Source of the DNA: Nitrososphaerota archaeon
GTDB taxonomy: Archaea > Thermoproteota > Nitrososphaeria > Nitrososphaerales > Nitrosopumilaceae
Assembly: GCA_021325615.1 (NCBI GenBank)
Contig: JAJPGU010000029.1
Location: forward strand, 61,787-125,786
Length of the DNA: 64,000 nucleotides
Direction: 5' to 3'
This document shows, one piece after another, positions 59,108-64,000 of this stretch; within the stretch, counting starts at the first letter, position 1, and every line of letters starts with the position of its first letter. The position numbers and the translations under genes are program-made. Below the pieces are notes generated by a model, which saw only the letters and a program-made list of their open reading frames with translations, had not been told where the DNA came from and did not search any database.

Positions 59108-62100
59108 TTGGACCGCCAGAAGAAAAGGCATTTCCTAGCTCTAAGCTACCTTCTAGTGGCAATCATGGTGGTTTCGGCATTTTGGAACTCCGGCATTCAT
59201 GAAGTTTCCGCACAACAAGCCTTTACCTCACACACCGAGCTTCTCAAGGAATTGATGAGCTGGCATTTTTACAACATGACGTTTAGCCAGTATACTTTCA
59301 ATAATGGCATGCGCGTCATGGAGGGTCCCTCTGGACACTCGTTGAAATTTGACGGTAAACAGGACTATGTTATTTTGGAAAGTCCGAGTCCTGAGAAACT
59401 ATCAGGGCTTGAGGTTTCTGCCCTGGTAAAGCCCAATTACAACATTACCTCGAGTCAGTTCACAATCTTGAGCGCTCAGGATTCGTTTTCATTCTACCTA
59501 AAAAAACATGATTTGGCCTACTATGCAGGGTATAGCGTATTTGACGGCTCTCAGTGGCACGTCGTCGAATCAAAGACACCCATAGAGGCAACATGGACCA
59601 ACGTCACTGGAATTTTTGACGGAAGATCATTGAGTATTCTTGTAAATGGTGCAATGGACAATTCTGAGATCATTGCCAACCCAAACGTTTCCCCCTCACC
59701 ATACCCACAAATCGAGTTTTCCAAAGATCCATTCCTCATAGCGGCAGAGGAGTCATCGGGGTCTTATACAAACCTCTTCTCTGGGCAGATTGACGAAGTT
59801 ACGGTTTTACCCCACCTGGCGGCCGTTGGTAGGATTGTCATTTCTTCAAGCAATGCCACCATGGGAAATATTACAGGGTCTGCTCCTAACAATTTCACCG
59901 CCATCAACTTCACCTCGCAAGTAAGAAACGCCACAACTCCGAGCAATGCCACATCTCCTCCCTCCGGCATAGGTCCAATAATGCCATCCAATCTAACAGC
60001 GGTTCCCTCAAACCTAACTTTTGTTCCTTCCAACCAGACACAAATGGCAAATCTCACGACCCTGCCCTACCCTGGAAGTCTGCCATCCCTCCCGCCCCCA
60101 AGTGTGGGTCCGGCCACCATGCCAATTATTGCATTTCACTTTGCTCCAAATTCCATACCAAGTTCCAACACCAGCGGAAATGTCTCCTATGCCTCTGGCA
60201 TGGATGGAACGGCGTTAAGATTGGATGGAACGTCATACATATTCCAGAATGTTCCAACCACAAACAGCCTCGGCAACTTGACAGTTTCTGCATGGGTAAA
60301 ACCACAATACGGAAACGGCGGTGGTGTTTTGACTGTCCTAAGCAAGAAAGACTCCTTCAGCCTAGCAATTGCAAATGACTTGGAAAACCAAAGCACTGCT
60401 GAGTTCTCTGTCTACGACGGCATGCACTGGCACACCGTAAGTTCAATCTCTTCGATCCCGGAGGGTTGGACCCATTTGTCGGGAGTATTTAATGGAACTG
60501 CCATCAGCATTTACGTAAACGGCACTTTAGAATCAGCAACTAAGGTAAGCAAGATAGGCATATCGCCCACCGGGCAGCTCGAATTAACACCCGTCGGTGT
60601 TTTGCAGTCCAATGAAGACATCCTGATCGGCGCGGAGGACAGAGGTGCTGCAACACCCCAAAACCTCTTTACTGGATTAATAGACGAGGTTGCGCTCTAC
60701 GACACCTCAATGAATTCCGTGCAAGTTTCGTCGCTTTACCAAAGTCTTGCCTCAGGAAAATTTGCATCTCAGGCTTCCGTGCTGCCCCCTCCGGTGCCAA
60801 TGCCTGTCGCATCTTTGAACTTCACCGAAAAGACAATCAACCCCAGCAACACATTTGGCGAAGTCCAGATTTCAAATAACGGCATAAACGGGTCATCGCT
60901 GAGGCTGCAGGGTAGTGGCTTTGTTTCCAAGAACATAACTGCCACCAATCAAGTTTCAAACCTCACCCTTTCTGCATGGGTAAAGCCAAACTATGAAGAG
61001 GGATCGGCTGAGTTTACAGTCCTAAGCAAAGAAAACGAATTTTCATTATCCATTCACAAAACCGTGCCGCCCGCAAGGTTTGCGGAATTTTCCATCTATG
61101 ATGGGATCCAGTGGCATTCCGTCGAATCAAAGACGATGATCCCAGAGTCTTGGACCCATCTAGCCGCAACCTTCAATGGCAGCGCAATAAGCATCTATGT
61201 GAACGGGACAAACGAGGGCACGGTTCCGGTAAGCACCATAGGGATCACGTTTAGTGGTGAACTGAGGACCAAAACGGTTCAAAATATCCAGTCAAATGCA
61301 AGCGTCCTCATAGGAGCAGAAGAGACAAGAAAGGCAAACCAGATAACAATCAAGGATCTCTTTGGAGGAGAGATAGACGAAGTAAATGTATACAATTCCC
61401 TTCTTTCACCAACCGAAATTCAGCAACTCTACAACACCGGCTCAAGTAGACTTTCCCAACAATCACAGTTCGCGGTTCCGGCCGCACCGATAAATGGGAC
61501 GGTCCCTATACTCGAAAACGTCACCGCGTCAGACAACGTTACCATTTCAGCCAACGCAACCAATCCGTATAATGCAACCCTTCCCACCCTGCCATCCAAT
61601 GCAACTACGCCTGTCCAAATTGAAACATCGACTGTGGCTCCAGGAATCACGCTATCACAAGGAAAGACATCAATCAACCATCCAGTGGTATGGACGGAGC
61701 AGGTAGTTCTTGGCAACCAAACACAGAACATGATAATTGAGATGCCGGCTGATGCCCAGTTCATATACTTGGCCTCAGAGCACGGGAATAAAACTAACGT
61801 CCTTTATGACAACCTGAGTAATTCCAGTTCGAGGTTCAAGACTTCACAAAACCTTTCCGGCAATAATACTTTAGGGATCTCAGATAACAAAGGCCTATCA
61901 GAATCAGGTCTCGTAAAATCAAGATTTATGGGTACTTCCTTGATCAACGTAATCCAGAAGACGGACAACCAGACAGGTTTTGCAGTACCATTTGGAAGGC
62001 AATCCATTCCGGTTGCTTCCTTGACCCGGTCATTGCCTCAAATGGTTCAGTCCAACATCCCAACAAAATTCCTCCTCGTCAATGGATCCGCCAGCAGCTA

Positions 62101-64000
62101 TGACATAGTTTACGTGACACAAGCCCCACAGACCATTGAAAGGAATGTTTCGACAGCCACTAGGTTTGACAAGCTCGTTACAGTTGAGCAAAACTCCTCG
62201 TTGCATTATACCAATGTCACGGCATTTTCATCCATATCCGAAGACATGGTCAAGAAGGGAGCCCACTACAGGCTGTATTGGCTGGCAAATGGTTCAAACA
62301 TCGATGTTACAAGCGACCCAAGGTTTCACGTAACCCTCCTGGATACAAATAACAACGGCATTCCTGACCAGATGCAATGGATCGTTCCGCATCTATCGCT
62401 GCAGCAGTTCGAGATAGTAGCCCAGGTAAACGTGATAAATGTCCAGTCATATCCCATGGTAGGCGGAGACTGGACAGTTTACTTTAACACAACTGGCACG
62501 GCAGACCTCAACATCACAGCAATTAATGGCACAACGTTTGGAAGTTTCCCGCCCTCAGACCTCAGGTTCCTTGGACTAAGCGACGGCATATCATCCCTCA
62601 CGCCCACTATGCAGGGAAATTCCATAATTATTCACAATTATTCAAGCAACAACACAGGGTTTGAGACCTCCCGTGTCATGACTTTTGGGTCGCACCACCT
62701 GATGTTTCAGTTTGGCAATTCGGTGGCGTACGCAAACAACAATGCCTTTGCAAGCCAGGTTAACGTCATCCTCCCGCTTGGCCTCGTCCTTGACAGCAAT
62801 GGAAACTTTTTCGTTGCCACGGCTACTGACAACGTCGTAAAATTCGACTCGGCAGGCTCTGTACAGTTCAACAAGACATCGACTGCCGCCTCTGGCGTCG
62901 CGGTAAACAGCACGGGGTTTGTCTTCGTATCTGACGCGCAAAACGATGTAATACATGTACTTGATTCCTCTGGAAACCCCATAGCCTCGTTCGGAGGTGG
63001 AAACTTGTACATCCCTACAGGGGTGGCGGTAGACTCCTCAGACAACATCTATGTCGCAGACACAGGACATGACCTTGTAAAGAAGTTTAGTCCTGCTGGA
63101 ACATTGCTACAAACATTCGGCAGCGGCACTGGAGCGGCCGAGGGTTACTTTACAGGCCCCATGGGCATCGCGGTGAACAGGACAGGATATGTCTACGTAA
63201 CGGACACAGGGAATAACAGGATAGAGGTTTTCAAGCCAGATGGAGGTTTCCTAGGTTCATTTGGATCAACTGGAAGTGGCTCAGGTCAATTCAACAGCCC
63301 CATTGGAATAGCCATCGACAGCCTTGGCAATGTATACGTAGCAGATACAGGAAACGACAGAATCGAGAAATTTACCCCTGCAGGAACCTTTCTTGAATCG
63401 TTCGGCTCAGGACCCGGCATCGCTGGAAACCAGTTCGACGGCCCTATAGGGATTGCTGTAGACACCAGCAATGGAATCTATGTGGCAGATTCGAACAACG
63501 ACCGAATTTCGAAATTTAACCCAGACGATGTAGGTTTAACTGAGAGCCTTGGTTTGGATGATAGCGCCTTTCATGCTTACCTTTCAAGGGTTAACTTGGC
63601 AGAGTCTTTCAGCCTTAATGACAGCGCAACATATGCAAGAATGAATTCAACTGTGTCCTTGCCAGAATCCTTTGGGTTCAATGACAGTACCATCAACGTG
63701 AGCAAGAGTTTTGTCCAAGACCTACCCGAGTCGATGAACAGCAGTGATGTGGCACGCGGTGGGTATTCAGGGCTGATGACCATACCCGAGTCGATGAACA
63801 GCAGTGATGTGGCAGGCAGGGGATATGCCGGATTGATGACGATACCCGAGTCGATGAACAGCAGTGATGTGGCAGGCAGGGGATATGCCGGATTGATGAC
63901 GATACCCGAGTCGATGAACAGCAGTGATGTGACAAAGGGCTACCATGAGACCATAACTACTGTAACAGAGTCGATGAGCAGCAGTGATGTGGCGCGCGGC
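59108..64000 (+). CDS. giant secreted protein with LamG, NHL and C-terminal repeat modules (cut by window edge)
   Basis: Reading from TTG 59108 is open to the window end (at least 1631 residues). A signal/anchor segment (LALSYLLVAIMVVSAFW, about 9-26) precedes three LamG/concanavalin-like modules (about 98-236, 340-545, 575-771) sharing the pattern VSAWVKP, FSVYDGxxWHxVxS, WTHL, ISIYVNGT. A middle region of about 370 residues follows (not recognised, with DTNNNGIPDQMQ like calcium-binding repeats), then six NHL-type repeats (about 1214-1475, for example GIAVDSSDNIYVADTGHD, GYVYVTDTGNNRIEVF), then a 20-residue tandem repeat tail. Many N-glycosylation sequons. Probably a cell-surface adhesin or matrix protein. 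Confidence 0.88.
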   Translation, partial: MDRQKKRHFLALSYLLVAIMVVSAFWNSGIHEVSAQQAFTSHTELLKELMSWHFYNMTFSQYTFNNGMRVMEGPSGHSLKFDGKQDYVILESPSPEKLSGLEVSALVKPNYNITSSQFTILSAQDSFSFYLKKHDLAYYAGYSVFDGSQWHVVESKTPIEATWTNVTGIFDGRSLSILVNGAMDNSEIIANPNVSPSPYPQIEFSKDPFLIAAEESSGSYTNLFSGQIDEVTVLPHLAAVGRIVISSSNATMGNITGSAPNNFTAINFTSQVRNATTPSNATSPPSGIGPIMPSNLTAVPSNLTFVPSNQTQMANLTTLPYPGSLPSLPPPSVGPATMPIIAFHFAPNSIPSSNTSGNVSYASGMDGTALRLDGTSYIFQNVPTTNSLGNLTVSAWVKPQYGNGGGVLTVLSKKDSFSLAIANDLENQSTAEFSVYDGMHWHTVSSISSIPEGWTHLSGVFNGTAISIYVNGTLESATKVSKIGISPTGQLELTPVGVLQSNEDILIGAEDRGAATPQNLFTGLIDEVALYDTSMNSVQVSSLYQSLASGKFASQASVLPPPVPMPVASLNFTEKTINPSNTFGEVQISNNGINGSSLRLQGSGFVSKNITATNQVSNLTLSAWVKPNYEEGSAEFTVLSKENEFSLSIHKTVPPARFAEFSIYDGIQWHSVESKTMIPESWTHLAATFNGSAISIYVNGTNEGTVPVSTIGITFSGELRTKTVQNIQSNASVLIGAEETRKANQITIKDLFGGEIDEVNVYNSLLSPTEIQQLYNTGSSRLSQQSQFAVPAAPINGTVPILENVTASDNVTISANATNPYNATLPTLPSNATTPVQIETSTVAPGITLSQGKTSINHPVVWTEQVVLGNQTQNMIIEMPADAQFIYLASEHGNKTNVLYDNLSNSSSRFKTSQNLSGNNTLGISDNKGLSESGLVKSRFMGTSLINVIQKTDNQTGFAVPFGRQSIPVASLTRSLPQMVQSNIPTKFLLVNGSASSYDIVYVTQAPQTIERNVSTATRFDKLVTVEQNSSLHYTNVTAFSSISEDMVKKGAHYRLYWLANGSNIDVTSDPRFHVTLLDTNNNGIPDQMQWIVPHLSLQQFEIVAQVNVINVQSYPMVGGDWTVYFNTTGTADLNITAINGTTFGSFPPSDLRFLGLSDGISSLTPTMQGNSIIIHNYSSNNTGFETSRVMTFGSHHLMFQFGNSVAYANNNAFASQVNVILPLGLVLDSNGNFFVATATDNVVKFDSAGSVQFNKTSTAASGVAVNSTGFVFVSDAQNDVIHVLDSSGNPIASFGGGNLYIPTGVAVDSSDNIYVADTGHDLVKKFSPAGTLLQTFGSGTGAAEGYFTGPMGIAVNRTGYVYVTDTGNNRIEVFKPDGGFLGSFGSTGSGSGQFNSPIGIAIDSLGNVYVADTGNDRIEKFTPAGTFLESFGSGPGIAGNQFDGPIGIAVDTSNGIYVADSNNDRISKFNPDDVGLTESLGLDDSAFHAYLSRVNLAESFSLNDSATYARMNSTVSLPESFGFNDSTINVSKSFVQDLPESMNSSDVARGGYSGLMTIPESMNSSDVAGRGYAGLMTIPESMNSSDVAGRGYAGLMTIPESMNSSDVTKGYHETITTVTESMSSSDVARG
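63721..64000 (+). repeat. 60-bp coding tandem repeats, 4.7 units to window end
   Basis: Units begin at 63721, 63781, 63841, 63901 and 63961. Units 2 and 3 differ by one base; the core ATG-AAC-AGC-AGT-GAT-GTG is kept in four units and changed to ATG-AGC in the fifth. Each encodes 20 residues with ESMNSSDV at the start. The less regular upstream tail (63530-63720) has the older form with xESFxLNDS. Copy number beyond the edge is unknown. Confidence 0.9.

Noticed and set aside
63721..64000. Possible CRISPR-like array
   Set aside because: The 60-bp periodic units are contiguous, in frame and protein coding; there are no unique spacers.

Overview
The window looks like chromosomal DNA of a Thaumarchaeon (Nitrososphaerota, most likely order Nitrososphaerales). 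The evidence is its own gene content: a Vps4-type CdvC ATPase next to ESCRT-III-like genes, the archaeal ribosomal proteins eL40 and eS25, RNA polymerase subunit K, an Alba-family protein, a tRNA-splicing endonuclease, an archaeal ATP-dependent DNA ligase, TrmB and Lrp regulators, and a split B12-dependent methylmalonyl-CoA mutase with epimerase and G-protein chaperone, as used in the thaumarchaeal 3-hydroxypropionate/4-hydroxybutyrate carbon-fixation cycle. Many genes have a TATA-like box about 26-30 bp before the start codon, the pattern expected for leaderless archaeal transcripts. No rRNA, tRNA, CRISPR array, insertion sequence or prophage was recognised.

Layout: 1-2025 carA and the start of carB (minus; carB carries a 20-bp frameshifting insertion). 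2098-3530 a compact arsenic module (arsR divergent from arsC-aquaporin, with an operator between them). 3525-9527 a minus-strand run of four genes: an ESCRT-III/CdvB-like protein, a 1152-residue secreted FN3 protein, a helical partner protein, and CdvC. 9685-11660 TrmB and Lrp regulators and a small membrane protein. 12257-19897 ileS, sucCD, eL40 and small unknown genes. 20081-23527 two unknown secreted proteins and a stand-alone Cdc48 N-domain protein. 23579-27553 tpiA, ppdK and an HTH-CBS regulator (gluconeogenic carbon flow). 28121-31664 the methylmalonyl-CoA mutase locus, followed by ilvC.

From 32907 to 50657 come mostly housekeeping genes: an orphan receiver, a TPR protein, a beta-hydroxyacid dehydrogenase, MFS transporter, metG, ahcY, Rieske protein, nadE, cysS, an Obg-like GTPase, a membrane-bound winged-helix protein with a His/Asp-rich tail, a redoxin, birA, agmatinase, a UbiA prenyltransferase and an aldo/keto reductase. 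From 50696 to 58011 there is a dense information-processing block (asparagine-synthetase-like protein, Alba, rpoK, eS25, DNA ligase, endA). The window ends with a secreted matrixin-type metalloprotease divergent from a giant secreted LamG/NHL protein that runs off the edge in 60-bp coding tandem repeats.

Most unusual points: a large surface protein embedded in an ESCRT/Vps4 gene run; an arsenic operon whose only export candidate is an aquaporin; a Cdc48 N-domain protein without an ATPase; a glutaminase-less asparagine-synthetase-like protein ending in a zinc ribbon; a membrane-anchored winged helix with a metal-binding-like tail; and the carB frameshift. All function calls are from reading the translations and context; no database search was possible.
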